Origin: Microbacterium sp. zg-Y1090
GTDB lineage: Bacteria > Actinomycetota > Actinomycetes > Actinomycetales > Microbacteriaceae
Assembly (NCBI RefSeq): GCF_030246945.1
Contig: NZ_CP126742.1
Span: 62,001-126,000 of the forward strand
DNA length: 64,000 nt
Direction: 5' to 3'
Position 1 is the stretch's first letter, and each line of letters opens with the position of its first letter. A model generated the notes under the pieces. That model worked only from the letters and a program-made list of their open reading frames with translations. It was not told the origin of the DNA and did no database searches. Positions 15,676 to 25,087 of this stretch are shown piece after piece. Made by a program: the position numbers and the translations under genes.

Positions 15676-17358
15676 TCAGACCGTGCGCAGCCACACGGTG
15701 ACGTCGGCGGGCAGCATGCCGTCGGTCAGCGGCTCGCTCGCGACCAGCACGTCACCGGCGGGCAGTGCCACCGGCTCGGAGCCGATGTTCGACAGCACCG
15801 TGACGTCGCCGTTGGTGAAGGCCAGCACGTCGTCGCCGAAGCCGTCGATCCAGCGCAGCGTGCCCGCTCCCAGGCCGTGCGCGCGGCGCTCGGCGAGCAG
15901 GGTGCGGTACAGCGACAGCGTGGAGGTCGCGTCGTCGACCTGCGCAGCGCGCGCGAGGGTCGCCCACTCGGCCGGCTGCGGCAGCCACGACTGGCCGGTG
16001 GGGCTGAAGCCGTAGGCGGGGGCGTCGGCCTCCCACGGAATCGGCACGCGGCATCCGTCGCGGCCGTAGCGCTCGCCCTCGGTGCGGAACCAGGTCGGGT
16101 CCTGGCGGGCGTCGCCGGGCAGGTCGATGACCTCGGGAAGCCCGAGCTCCTCACCCTGGTAGATGTAGGCCGATCCGGGGAGGGCGAGCATGACGGCGGA
16201 TGCCGCGCGCGCACGGCGCAGGCCGAGCACGGGCTCGGGCTTTCCGGGCGAGTCCGGCCCGATGCCGTGGCCCTGCGGGTTCTCGGCCGTGAGCGCGAGG
16301 CGCGAGGCGTGGCGCACCACGTCGTGGTTCGACAGCACCCAGGTGCTGGGGGCTCCCACCGCGGGGTAGGCGCGCAGCGACTCGTCGATGACGGTGCGCA
16401 GCTCGGCGGCGTCCCACGGCGTCTCGAGGTAGGCGAAGTTGAACGCCTGGTGCATCTCGTCGGGGCGTACCCACTTGGCGGTCATGTCGACCGTCGGCAG
16501 CCACGCCTCGGCGCAGAGCGCCCGGTCGCCGTCGTACTCGGCGAGCACGCGGTTCCATTCGCGGTAGATGTCGTGCACGCCCTCCTGGCCCCAGTACGGC
16601 ACGTCGGCGGCGTCGCCGCCCATGGAGCCGGCCTCCGGGTCGGGGGTGTAGTCGGGCAGGCCCGGGGCCTTCACCAGGCCGTGGGCCACGTCGACGCGGA
16701 AGCCGTCGACGCCACGGTCGAGCCAGAACCGCAGGATGCGGCGGAACTCCTCGTGCACGACCGGGTTGGACCAGTCGAAGTCGGGCTGCGACGAGTCGAA
16801 CAGATGTAGGTACCACTGGCCGGGGGTGCCGTCGGGCTCGGTCACCCGGGTCCAGGCCGGGCCGCCGAAGACGGACTCCCAGTTGTTCGGGGGCAGCTCG
16901 CCGTTGTCGCCCTTGCCGTCGCGGAAGATGTAGCGGGCGCGCTCGGGGCTGCCCGGCGCGGCGGCCAGCGCCTCCTGGAACCACACGTGCTGGTCGGACG
17001 AGTGGTTCGGCACCAGGTCCGCGATGATGCGGATGCCGCGGGCGTGCGCCGCCTCGATCAGGTCGTCGAAGTCGGCCAGCGTGCCGAACAGCGGGTCGAC
17101 GTCGCAGTAGTCGGACACGTCGTAGCCGGCATCCTTCTGCGGGGAGCGCTGGAAGGGGCTCAGCCAGATCGCGTCGATGCCCAGCGACTTCAGGTCGTCG
17201 ATGTGGGAAGTCACGCCGGGCAGGTCGCCCACGCCGTCGCCCGAGGCGTCGGCGAACGAGCGGGGGTAGATCTGGTAGATGACGGCGGTGCGCCACCACT
17301 GGGAGCCGGGGCGGGAGTCCGCAGCGGCGGCGCCGGGGAGGGTGTCGGGAAGAGTCAT
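15676..17358 (-). CDS. GH13 alpha-glucosidase (oligo-1,6-glucosidase/maltase type)
   Basis: A 560-residue cytoplasmic glycoside hydrolase that releases glucose from maltose- or isomaltose-type oligosaccharides. It shows all GH13 conserved regions: DLVPNHSSD (region I), GFRVDVAHG with nucleophile Asp223 (region II), AEAW with acid/base Glu284 (region III) and SNHD with Asp346 (region IV). QPDFDW is the region-V motif of the oligo-1,6-glucosidase subfamily. I chose ATG 17358 because TACCAT (complement of 17365-17370) lies exactly 6 nt upstream; a start 18 bp further up would fall inside the operator. It is followed by its LacI regulator. No sugar transporter is adjacent. Confidence 0.95.
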   Translation of the reverse strand: MTLPDTLPGAAAADSRPGSQWWRTAVIYQIYPRSFADASGDGVGDLPGVTSHIDDLKSLGIDAIWLSPFQRSPQKDAGYDVSDYCDVDPLFGTLADFDDLIEAAHARGIRIIADLVPNHSSDQHVWFQEALAAAPGSPERARYIFRDGKGDNGELPPNNWESVFGGPAWTRVTEPDGTPGQWYLHLFDSSQPDFDWSNPVVHEEFRRILRFWLDRGVDGFRVDVAHGLVKAPGLPDYTPDPEAGSMGGDAADVPYWGQEGVHDIYREWNRVLAEYDGDRALCAEAWLPTVDMTAKWVRPDEMHQAFNFAYLETPWDAAELRTVIDESLRAYPAVGAPSTWVLSNHDVVRHASRLALTAENPQGHGIGPDSPGKPEPVLGLRRARAASAVMLALPGSAYIYQGEELGLPEVIDLPGDARQDPTWFRTEGERYGRDGCRVPIPWEADAPAYGFSPTGQSWLPQPAEWATLARAAQVDDATSTLSLYRTLLAERRAHGLGAGTLRWIDGFGDDVLAFTNGDVTVLSNIGSEPVALPAGDVLVASEPLTDGMLPADVTVWLRTV

Positions 17359-17364
17359 GACAGC

Positions 17365-17386
17365 ATGGTACTGCAAGCGCTTGCAG
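17365..17386 (-). promoter_or_regulatory. promoter and LacI-type operator of the alpha-glucosidase gene
   Basis: CTGCAAGCGCTTGCAG (17371-17386) is a perfect 16-bp palindrome with the central CG typical of LacI-family sites. It directly abuts the -10-like TACCAT (complement of 17365-17370), so a bound repressor would cover the promoter spacer. Confidence 0.82.
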
Positions 17387-17435
17387 TCGCGGGCCGCGAA
17401 TGCGCCCCTCCCAGGAACGACGCGGGTGCCGCCGG

Positions 17436-17448
17436 TAGAATCGGCCGG
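17436..17448 (+). promoter_or_regulatory. -10 element of a leaderless apt transcript
   Basis: TAGAAT (17436-17441) is a near-consensus -10 hexamer placed 6 nt before the GTG start at 17448. No ribosome-binding sequence is present, and the -35 region is weak. Confidence 0.65.
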
Positions 17449-17975
17449 TGATCCCCCAACCCGACACCGCCCTCGTGCGCGCCGACTCGCTCATCCGCAC
17501 GATTCCCGACTACCCCCAGCCGGGGGTGCTCTTCCGTGACATCACGCCGCTGCTGGCGGATGCCGCGGCACTGCGCACCGTCGTGGATGCGTTGATCGCG
17601 CCGTTCGCGGGGGAGTTCGACGTCGTCGCCGGCATCGAGGCGCGCGGGTTCCTGCTCGCCGGCGCCATGGCCACCGTCGCCGAGGTCGGACTCATCCCCA
17701 TCCGCAAGGCGGGCAAGCTGCCGCGCCCGGCGGCATCCGTCTCGTACGCGCTGGAGTACGGCACCGCCACGATCGAGGCGCACGACGACATCGCCGACGG
17801 CACGCGCGTGCTGCTGGTCGACGACGTGCTGGCCACCGGCGGAACGCTCGTCGCCGCGCACGAGCTCGTCGGCCTGCTCGGCGGCAAGGTCGTGGGCACC
17901 TCGGTGCTGATGGAGCTCGAGGGACTCGGTGGCCGCGAGGCCGTCGGCGACGTCTTCTCGGTCTTCACCGCCTGA
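17448..17975 (+). CDS. apt: adenine phosphoribosyltransferase
   Basis: A 175-residue type I phosphoribosyltransferase that salvages adenine and PRPP to AMP. Typical Apt landmarks are IPDYPQPGVLFRDITPLL near the N-terminus, GIEARGFLLAGA, the flexible-loop region RKAGKLPRP and the PRPP motif VLLVDDVLATGGTL. Length is normal. It starts with GTG 17448, 6 nt after TAGAAT, consistent with a leaderless transcript. It is divergent from the alpha-glucosidase gene and is one of several purine genes in this window. Confidence 0.97.
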   Translation: MIPQPDTALVRADSLIRTIPDYPQPGVLFRDITPLLADAAALRTVVDALIAPFAGEFDVVAGIEARGFLLAGAMATVAEVGLIPIRKAGKLPRPAASVSYALEYGTATIEAHDDIADGTRVLLVDDVLATGGTLVAAHELVGLLGGKVVGTSVLMELEGLGGREAVGDVFSVFTA

Positions 17976-18053
17976 GCCGTCGCGCTGCCCCCGCTGCTCG
18001 CCACGTGACGGGAGTAGGAGATGGGGCGGGCGTGTGCGGCGGGGCGAGGGGCG

Positions 18054-18986
18054 TCAGCTGCGGACGACGACGTTCGCCGGCTCCTCGCCCGCGAGCATCC
18101 GCTCGACCTGGCGTGTGATCAACGCGGCGATGCGCGGGCGCATGGCGCTCGACGCGCCGCCGACGTGCGGGCTGATCAGCACCCCCGGCGTGCCCCAGAG
18201 CGGATGCCCCTCCGGCAGCGGCTCGGGGTCGACGACGTCCAGCGCCGCCCGCAGCCGACCCGATGACACCTCGGCCACGAGCGCGTCGGTGTCGATGAGC
18301 GAGCCGCGGCCGACGTTGACCACCAGCGCGCGGTCGGGCAGCAGTGCGAGCGTGCGGGCATCGAGGATGCCGCGGGTCTCCTCCCCTCCCGGGAGGCTGA
18401 GCACGACGATCTCGGCGTCGGCCAGCAGGGCGTCGAGCTCGTCGATCGCGTGGACGGTCATGCCGTCCTCGTCGCGGGCGCTGCGCGCGACGGCGGTGAG
18501 CGCCGCCTCGAAAGGCGCCAGGCGGGCGGCGATCGCCTTGCCCACGCCGCCGTAGCCGATCAGCAGCACCCGGCGGTCGGCGAGGCTCTGTGCGAACTGC
18601 GGCTTCCAGACGCCGGCGCGGGTGTCGACGGCGAAGTCGTCGATGTGGCGCTGCGCGGCGAGGATGAGCCCGACGGCGAGCTCCGCCGTCGACGTCTCGT
18701 GCACGGTGGCGGCGTTGGCGAAGACGAGACCGGAAGGAAGCTTGTCCTCGACCCCCTCGTACCCGATCGACTGCCCCTGCACGAGGCGCGGGCCGACGCT
18801 CGCCAGCGCGTCATACGGCGTGGCCCCGTTCATGTACGGCGGCACCACGATGTCGATGTGCGCGCGCGGAGCATCGCCTGTCATGTCCCACACGACCACC
18901 TCGACCCCGTCGGGCAGCGGCTCCAGGTCGGCGGCGAGCTGCTCGGTGGGCACGCTGAGGACGAGATCGTGGATGCCGGAGGTCAT
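18054..18986 (-). CDS. D-isomer 2-hydroxyacid dehydrogenase
   Basis: A 310-residue NAD(P)-dependent dehydrogenase of the D-2-hydroxyacid family. The Rossmann motif GYGGVG lies near residue 143; the catalytic triad is the Arg of VNVGRGSLID, the Glu of DPEPLPEGHPLW and the His of SPHVGGAS. The N-terminal catalytic part is divergent, so the substrate (a 2-keto/hydroxy acid such as phosphoglycerate, glyoxylate or a bulkier acid) cannot be named. ATG 18986 lies 6 nt after TATCGT (complement of 18993-18998), implying a leaderless message. It is a single gene between apt and purQ. Confidence 0.92.
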   Translation of the reverse strand: MTSGIHDLVLSVPTEQLAADLEPLPDGVEVVVWDMTGDAPRAHIDIVVPPYMNGATPYDALASVGPRLVQGQSIGYEGVEDKLPSGLVFANAATVHETSTAELAVGLILAAQRHIDDFAVDTRAGVWKPQFAQSLADRRVLLIGYGGVGKAIAARLAPFEAALTAVARSARDEDGMTVHAIDELDALLADAEIVVLSLPGGEETRGILDARTLALLPDRALVVNVGRGSLIDTDALVAEVSSGRLRAALDVVDPEPLPEGHPLWGTPGVLISPHVGGASSAMRPRIAALITRQVERMLAGEEPANVVVRS

Positions 18987-19038
18987 GCTCCGACGATACC
19001 CACCCCTCTGAGGGGGCGGCCCGTGTGCGGGTCGCGGA

Positions 19039-19742
<704 letters not shown>

Positions 19743-19746
<4 letters not shown>

Positions 19747-19991
19747 TCGACGACCTCGATGCCCACCACGTCCTCGATCACGGCGTTGGACAGGATGTCG
19801 TCGGCGATACGGCGCGCGGTGGCGAGAACCTCGTCGGTGACCTCGCCGTCGACGGTCAGCTCGAAGCGCTTGCCGATGCGCACGTCACCGAACCCGGCGA
19901 TGCCGAGGCGGTCGAGGGCACCGGCGACGGCCTTTCCCTGCGGGTCCAGCAGCTCGGCCTTGGGCATGACGTCGACGACGATGGTGGGCAT
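19743..19991 (-). CDS. purS: phosphoribosylformylglycinamidine synthase subunit PurS
   Basis: An 82-residue PurS, the small dimeric protein that bridges PurL and PurQ. It shows the typical start [20 protein letters not shown] and the [17 protein letters not shown] core. I use ATG 19991; longer forms would add a nonhomologous N-terminus. TAGACT (complement of 20029-20034) is a likely -10, giving a leader of about 30 nt. Confidence 0.95.
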
Positions 19992-20120
19992 GTTCGGGCT
20001 CCGGATGTCGCGGGAAGGGTGCCGTCCCAGTCTATGGGTGCGCGCGGCCCGCCTCATCTGGCGCACGGCGAGCGCTTCGGGCGGCGGTCTCCGGGCACGT
20101 TATCCAACCGTGACAAAGAA

Positions 20121-20189
20121 TGGGAGCGCTCCCTTTGCGTTCGTGGGAGCGATCCCATACATTGTTGGCAACCGGTGAGAGCGCTCCCA
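20121..20189 (+). promoter_or_regulatory. promoter of the ceb operon with three CebR-like operators
   Basis: Three 14-bp palindromes match the known Streptomyces CebR site TGGGAGCGCTCCCA: TGGGAGCGCTCCCT (20121-20134), TGGGAGCGATCCCA (20144-20157) and TGAGAGCGCTCCCA (20176-20189). The likely promoter is TTGCGT (20135-20140), 17 bp, TACATT (20158-20163). The first site abuts the -35, the second fills the spacer and the third lies just after the start site, so transcription should be tightly blocked without inducer. Confidence 0.88.
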
Positions 20190-20246
20190 CCCGGAGGGTG
20201 CGACGGCCGGGGTCCCGCACGAACCACCACCACAAAGGAGTGACAC

Positions 20247-21518
20247 GTGAAAACACGCGCACTGCGACGCACCACCGCCCTGCTGGCCGGCGTCGCGACC
20301 ACAGCAATCGTCCTCGCCGGCTGTGCCGGTGGCGGCGACGCCGCGTCGAACGACGGCGATGGCGACGCCACCGCCACCCTGACGCTCGCGACGTTCAACG
20401 ACATGGGCTACTCGGACGAGCTTCTCGCGGAGTTCACCGAGGAGACCGGCATCAAGGTCGTCCACAACAAGGCGGCGACGTCCAACGACGCACGCGCGAA
20501 CTTCTTCCAGAAGCTCGGCAAGGGCGGTCTCGCCGACGTCGAGGCCGTCGAGGTGGACTGGTTCACCGAGATGATGAAGTACTCCGACCTCGTCGTTCCG
20601 GTGCCCGACGACCTGAAGGGCCGCTGGCTGGACTGGAAGGAGGCCGCCGCGACCGACGCCGACGGCAACCTCGTGGCCTACGGCACCGACATGGGCCCGC
20701 AGAGCATCTGCTACCGCGCCGACCTGTTCGAGGCGGCCGGCCTTCCCACCGACCGCGCAGAGGTCGCCGAGCTGTTCCCGACCTGGGACGCGTTCTTCCA
20801 GGTGGGTTCGGAGTACGTCGAGAAGACGGGCACCCCGTTCATCGACTCGGCCAACTCGCTGCTGCAGGGCTTCGTCAACCAGCTCGAGCTCGCCTACGAG
20901 GAGCCGGACGGCACGATCATCGCCGCCGAGAACCCCGACATCCGCGCCGCCTACGACCAGGTCATCGACAACGGCCTGCCGATCTCGGCCTTCGCCGGTC
21001 AGTGGAGCGACGACTGGTACGCGGCCATGGCCGGTGGCGAGTTCGCCGCCATGCTGTGCCCGCCGTGGATGCACGGCATCATCGCCGGTGAGGCGCCCGA
21101 GGTCGAGGGCTGGGACATCGCCAACGCCTTCCCCGAGGGTGGCGGCAACTGGGGCGGCTCGTACCTCGTCGTCCCCGCCGACGGCAAGAACACCGAGGCT
21201 GCCCAGAAGCTCGCCGACTGGCTGACCGCTCCGGAGAACCAGATCAAGGCCTTCGAGAACGCCGGCACGTTCCCGAGCCAGGTCGAGGCGCAGGACAGCG
21301 ACGCGGTCACCTCGTACACCAACGAGTACTTCAACGGCGCTCCCACCGGACAGATCGGCATCGACCGCGCGAACGCGATCGAGGTGTCGACCTACAAGGG
21401 TGAGAAGTACTTCCAGTACCACGACGCCCTGCAGAACGCGATCACCCGTGTCTTCGACGGTCTCGAGGACAAGGAGACCGCCTGGAACACCTGGCTGACC
21501 GAGATCAGCGGTTTCTGA
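20247..21518 (+). CDS. cebE: cello-oligosaccharide/beta-glucoside ABC importer, sugar-binding lipoprotein
   Basis: A 423-residue extracytoplasmic sugar receptor of the SBP_bac_1 cluster. The signal peptide ends LAGC with the lipidated cysteine at residue 26. The mature part has the alternating lobes of carbohydrate receptors and many aromatic residues (VDWFTEMMKYSDL, WDAFFQV, AGQWSDDWYAAM, CPPWMHG). GTG 20247 follows an AAAGGAG site. It is the first gene of cebE-cebF-cebG-bglC-cebR, and its promoter carries three CebR-like sites, which supports a cellobiose or cello-oligosaccharide ligand. A strong hairpin after it probably raises its expression over the permeases. No ATPase is encoded; such systems usually share an MsiK-type ATPase encoded elsewhere. 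Confidence 0.9.
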   Translation: MKTRALRRTTALLAGVATTAIVLAGCAGGGDAASNDGDGDATATLTLATFNDMGYSDELLAEFTEETGIKVVHNKAATSNDARANFFQKLGKGGLADVEAVEVDWFTEMMKYSDLVVPVPDDLKGRWLDWKEAAATDADGNLVAYGTDMGPQSICYRADLFEAAGLPTDRAEVAELFPTWDAFFQVGSEYVEKTGTPFIDSANSLLQGFVNQLELAYEEPDGTIIAAENPDIRAAYDQVIDNGLPISAFAGQWSDDWYAAMAGGEFAAMLCPPWMHGIIAGEAPEVEGWDIANAFPEGGGNWGGSYLVVPADGKNTEAAQKLADWLTAPENQIKAFENAGTFPSQVEAQDSDAVTSYTNEYFNGAPTGQIGIDRANAIEVSTYKGEKYFQYHDALQNAITRVFDGLEDKETAWNTWLTEISGF

Positions 21519-21540
21519 TCCCGGCACCAGCCCATTGATC

Positions 21541-21577
21541 CACGGGGTGCGGGTCGCACCGTGACCCGCACCCCGTG
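21541..21577 (+). terminator. intercistronic hairpin between cebE and cebF
   Basis: CACGGGGTGCGGGTC (21541-21555) pairs perfectly with GACCCGCACCCCGTG (21563-21577) around a 7-nt loop: a 15-bp stem. It lies inside the operon, so it more likely protects the cebE mRNA or causes partial termination than ends transcription completely. Confidence 0.75.
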
Positions 21578-21601
21578 ATCATCCGAAGACGAAAGGCGAT
21601 C

Positions 21602-22660
21602 GTGACCGCTACTGAATCCCGCCCGCAGACGCGTGCTGCTGCCCCTGCGGCGCCGCCTCCGCGCCAGCCGCGGGTCATCTCCTTCTCGCACCGGCTGAGC
21701 CGGTGGGATCTGAAGGTTTCGCCCTACCTGTACATCTCGCCGTTCTTCATCATGTTCGCGATCGTGGGCCTCTTCCCCATCGCGTACACCGCCGTCATCT
21801 CCTTCATGGATTGGGACCTGGTCCGCAATTCCGGTGAGTTCGTCGGCTTCGACCAGTACGTCTGGATCCTCACGCAGCCGCACTTCTGGACCGCGCTGCG
21901 CAACACCTTCAGCATCTTCGTGCTCTCCAGCGTCCCGCAGCTGCTGCTGGCGATCTTCATCGCCTCCGTGCTGGACCGCAACATCCGCGCCAAGACCTTC
22001 TGGCGCATGAGCGTGCTGGTGCCCTACGTCGTCGCCCCCGTGGCGGTCGGCCTCATCTTCAACGCGATGTTCGCCGACAAGTCCGGCCTCATCAACAGCT
22101 GGCTGCAGCTGATCGGCATCTCCGCCATCCCCTGGCACGTCGAGCCCTTCTGGAGCCACGTCGCGATCGCCACGATGGTCAACTACCGCTGGGTCGGCTA
22201 CAACACGCTCATCCTCCTGGCCGCCATGCAGGCCGTGAACCGGGACTTCTACGAGGCCGCGACCGTCGACGGCGCGGGCCCCATCCGGCAGTTCTTCAGC
22301 ATCACGATGCCGTCGCTCAAGCCGACGCTGATCTTCGTGATCATCACCTCGACCATCGGCGGTCTGCAGATCTTCGACGAGCCCCGCGTCTTCGACCAGT
22401 TCGGTCGCGGCGGCTCGGCCCAGCAGTGGCTGACCATCACGCTGTACCTCTACGACATCGGCTGGGGGCAGTGGAACTTCGGCCGCGCCGCGGCCATGGC
22501 CTGGATCCTGTTCATCATCATCCTGGGCATCGGCTTGCTCAACCTCCTGCTCACCCGCACCCTCGTGCGAGATGAGGGCCTGCGGTCCGAGCTGAGCAAA
22601 CGCGAGCAGAAACGGGCCGCGCGAGCGACCAAGAAGACGGTCAAGGAGTCCCAGCGATGA
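21602..22660 (+). CDS. cebF: cello-oligosaccharide/beta-glucoside ABC importer, permease 1
   Basis: A 352-residue MalF-type membrane protein with six main helices. The EAA loop that contacts the ATPase is visible as FYEAATVDGAGPIRQFFSIT, about residues 217-236. GTG 21602 is preferred because a GAAAGGCGATC site precedes it; an upstream in-frame GTG at 21575 sits inside the hairpin stem. The stop overlaps cebG (ATGA). Confidence 0.92.
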   Translation: MTATESRPQTRAAAPAAPPPRQPRVISFSHRLSRWDLKVSPYLYISPFFIMFAIVGLFPIAYTAVISFMDWDLVRNSGEFVGFDQYVWILTQPHFWTALRNTFSIFVLSSVPQLLLAIFIASVLDRNIRAKTFWRMSVLVPYVVAPVAVGLIFNAMFADKSGLINSWLQLIGISAIPWHVEPFWSHVAIATMVNYRWVGYNTLILLAAMQAVNRDFYEAATVDGAGPIRQFFSITMPSLKPTLIFVIITSTIGGLQIFDEPRVFDQFGRGGSAQQWLTITLYLYDIGWGQWNFGRAAAMAWILFIIILGIGLLNLLLTRTLVRDEGLRSELSKREQKRAARATKKTVKESQR

Positions 22661-23571
22661 GCATCGGCACGCCCACACCCCTCGCGGTCGTCGAAGAGGG
22701 CATCCCCAACGCGGCCCAGCGCCGCCGCGGCGCGAAGACCATCCGCATCCGCGGCTCGCGGCCCGGGTTCTGGGTCTACGGCACGCTCGGCGCCGTCTTC
22801 CTCTCGGCCGTCTTCCCGCTGTACTGGTCTTTCGTCATCGGCTCGGGAGACGCCACCACGCTGCGCGGCGCCTTCCCGTGGGTGCCGCTGGGCAACTTCA
22901 TCGAGAACGCCACGGCGGTGCTGAACAACCCGGCGGTGAACTTCTGGCCGGCGCTGTGGAACTCCATCTACAGCTCGTTCCTCATCGCCGCCGCCGTCGT
23001 GGTCACCTCGACCCTCGCCGGCTGGGCGTTCGCGAAGCTGCGCTTCCTCGGCGGGCCGGCGCTGCTGGTGTTCGTCGTGGCCACGATGGCCGTTCCCCAG
23101 CAGCTGGGCGTGGTGCCCCTGTACATCCTGTTCTCCGACCTCGGCTGGACCGGACAGATCGGCGCGATCATCATCCCCGCGCTCACCAGTGCTTTCGGGG
23201 TGTTCTGGATGACCCAGTACCTGCGTCAGGCGGTGCCCGACGAGCTGATCGAGGCGGCGCGCGTCGATGGTGCGTCCATGATCCGCACCTTCTGGACCGT
23301 GGGTGTGACCGCGGCCCGTCCGGCGGCAGCGATGCTGTTCCTGTTCACCTTCGTGGGGTCCTGGAACAACTTCTTCTGGCCGTTCATCGTGCTCGACCGG
23401 CAGAACCCCACCCTCCCGGTGGCGCTGTCCCTGCTGCAGTCCAACTACTTCGTCGACTACTCCGTCGTGCTCGCCGGCGTCGTGCTCGCCACGGTCCCGC
23501 TGCTGCTGCTGTTCATCTTCGCGGGCAAGCAGCTGGTCAGCGGCATCATGGCCGGCGCGGTCAAGGGCTGA
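22657..23571 (+). CDS. cebG: cello-oligosaccharide/beta-glucoside ABC importer, permease 2
   Basis: A 304-residue MalG-type permease. It has an N-terminal hydrophobic helix (VYGTLGAVFLSAVFPLYWSF) and the EAA motif ELIEAARVDGASMIRTFWTV near 204-223. It ends GKQLVSGIMAGAVKG, a very common C-terminus of sugar permeases that contacts the ATPase. It is translationally coupled to cebF and lies 37 bp before bglC. Confidence 0.93.
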   Translation: MSIGTPTPLAVVEEGIPNAAQRRRGAKTIRIRGSRPGFWVYGTLGAVFLSAVFPLYWSFVIGSGDATTLRGAFPWVPLGNFIENATAVLNNPAVNFWPALWNSIYSSFLIAAAVVVTSTLAGWAFAKLRFLGGPALLVFVVATMAVPQQLGVVPLYILFSDLGWTGQIGAIIIPALTSAFGVFWMTQYLRQAVPDELIEAARVDGASMIRTFWTVGVTAARPAAAMLFLFTFVGSWNNFFWPFIVLDRQNPTLPVALSLLQSNYFVDYSVVLAGVVLATVPLLLLFIFAGKQLVSGIMAGAVKG

Positions 23572-23608
23572 GACAATGAGCACCATCTCACAGGAGGAGT
23601 CTGCCCTC

Positions 23609-25066
23609 ATGGCATCCACTCGACCTTTCCCCGGCGACTTCCTGTTCGGCGCCGCGACGGCGGCCTACCAGATCGAGGGGGCCGCCCACGAGGGCGGACG
23701 CACCGACTCGATCTGGGATGCCTTCTGTCGCGTGCCCGGAGCGGTCATCAACGGCGACAACGGTGACGTGGCGTGCGATCACTACCACCGCTACCGCGAC
23801 GACGTCGCGCTGATGAAGCGGATGGGGCTGCAGACCTACCGGTTCTCCACGTCGTGGTCGCGCGTGCGGCCCGACGGTGGCGCGCTCAACCTCGAGGGCG
23901 TCGACTTCTACAAGCGCCTCGTCGACGAACTGCTCGACGCCGACATCCTGCCGTGGCTGACGCTGTACCACTGGGACCTTCCGCAGGCGCTGCAGGAGCA
24001 GGGCGGCTGGATCAATCGTGAGACGGCCGAGCGCTTCACCGAGTACGCACTCGACATGCACGATGCCCTCGGCGACCGCGTCGCGGTGTGGACGACCCTC
24101 AACGAGCCGTGGTGCGCCTCGTTCCTCAGCTACACGGGAGGCGAGCACGCGCCCGGTCACCAGAGCGTGGCCGAGGGTCTGCTGGCATCCCACCACCTGC
24201 TGCTGGGCCACGGCATGACGGTGCGGGAGCTGCGCTCGCGCGACGCTTCGCTCGATCTGGGGATCACGCTGAACCACACCGTCGCCGACCCGGCGGACCC
24301 TGCCGACCCGCGCGACGTCGACGCCGCCCGGCGCCTCGACGGGCAGTTCAACCGGTGGTTCCTCGACCCGCTGTTCCGCGCCCAGTACCCGGCCGACATC
24401 GTCGCGGACATCCGGGAGGTGGATGCCGGCGCGGTGGCACGGTTCGAGGAGGCCGTCCGAGGTGGGGACCTCGAGACGATCTCCCAGCCGCTGGACACGC
24501 TGGGCGTGAACTACTACCACGGCGACCTCGTGTCGGCCACGCCGCCGGCCGTGCCGCCGGTCTCGGGAGCGCCGCTGAGCAGCCGGGCGACCCGCAGCCC
24601 GTACCCGGACGACCGCGACATGCACACGGTCGAGCGCGGGCTGCCGCGCACGGCGCAGAACTGGGAGGTGCAGCCCGAGGGGCTCACCCGCCTGCTGAGG
24701 CGCATCTGGGACGACTACGCCCAGGAGGCGGGCGTGGTGCTCGCGGTGACCGAGAACGGCGCGGCCTTCAACGACGCTCCCGTCGTGGAGGATGGTGCGC
24801 TGCGCGTGCCCGACGGCGACCGGGCGGCGTTCCTCGCGGCGCACCTGAACGCCACGCTCGACGCCATCGACGCCGGCGTGGCCGTGCGGGGATTCTTCTA
24901 CTGGTCGCTCATGGACAACTTCGAGTGGGCCTGGGGGTACGACAAGCGCTTCGGCATCGTGCGCGTGGACTACGACACCCTCGAGCGCACGGTGAAGGAC
25001 AGCGGCCGCGAGTACAGTCGGATCATCGCCGCGCGGGCGCTGGACAGCACTGCCGCGGCGGGCTGA
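23609..25066 (+). CDS. bglC: GH1 beta-glucosidase
   Basis: A 485-residue cytoplasmic family-1 glycoside hydrolase that splits imported cellobiose or beta-glucosides. The acid/base is Glu166 in TTLNEPWC and the nucleophile is Glu382 in AVTENGAAF. The N-terminal FLFGAATAAYQIEGA and C-terminal DNFEWAWGYDKRFGIVRVDY signatures are complete. ATG 23609 is chosen because a near-perfect AGGAGGAG site lies 9 nt upstream and the homology starts there; an ATG at 23576 would add 11 residues. It is encoded with its importer and regulator. Confidence 0.96.
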   Translation: MASTRPFPGDFLFGAATAAYQIEGAAHEGGRTDSIWDAFCRVPGAVINGDNGDVACDHYHRYRDDVALMKRMGLQTYRFSTSWSRVRPDGGALNLEGVDFYKRLVDELLDADILPWLTLYHWDLPQALQEQGGWINRETAERFTEYALDMHDALGDRVAVWTTLNEPWCASFLSYTGGEHAPGHQSVAEGLLASHHLLLGHGMTVRELRSRDASLDLGITLNHTVADPADPADPRDVDAARRLDGQFNRWFLDPLFRAQYPADIVADIREVDAGAVARFEEAVRGGDLETISQPLDTLGVNYYHGDLVSATPPAVPPVSGAPLSSRATRSPYPDDRDMHTVERGLPRTAQNWEVQPEGLTRLLRRIWDDYAQEAGVVLAVTENGAAFNDAPVVEDGALRVPDGDRAAFLAAHLNATLDAIDAGVAVRGFFYWSLMDNFEWAWGYDKRFGIVRVDYDTLERTVKDSGREYSRIIAARALDSTAAAG

Positions 25067-25087
25067 CCAGACGGCCCGGGGAGCGAC

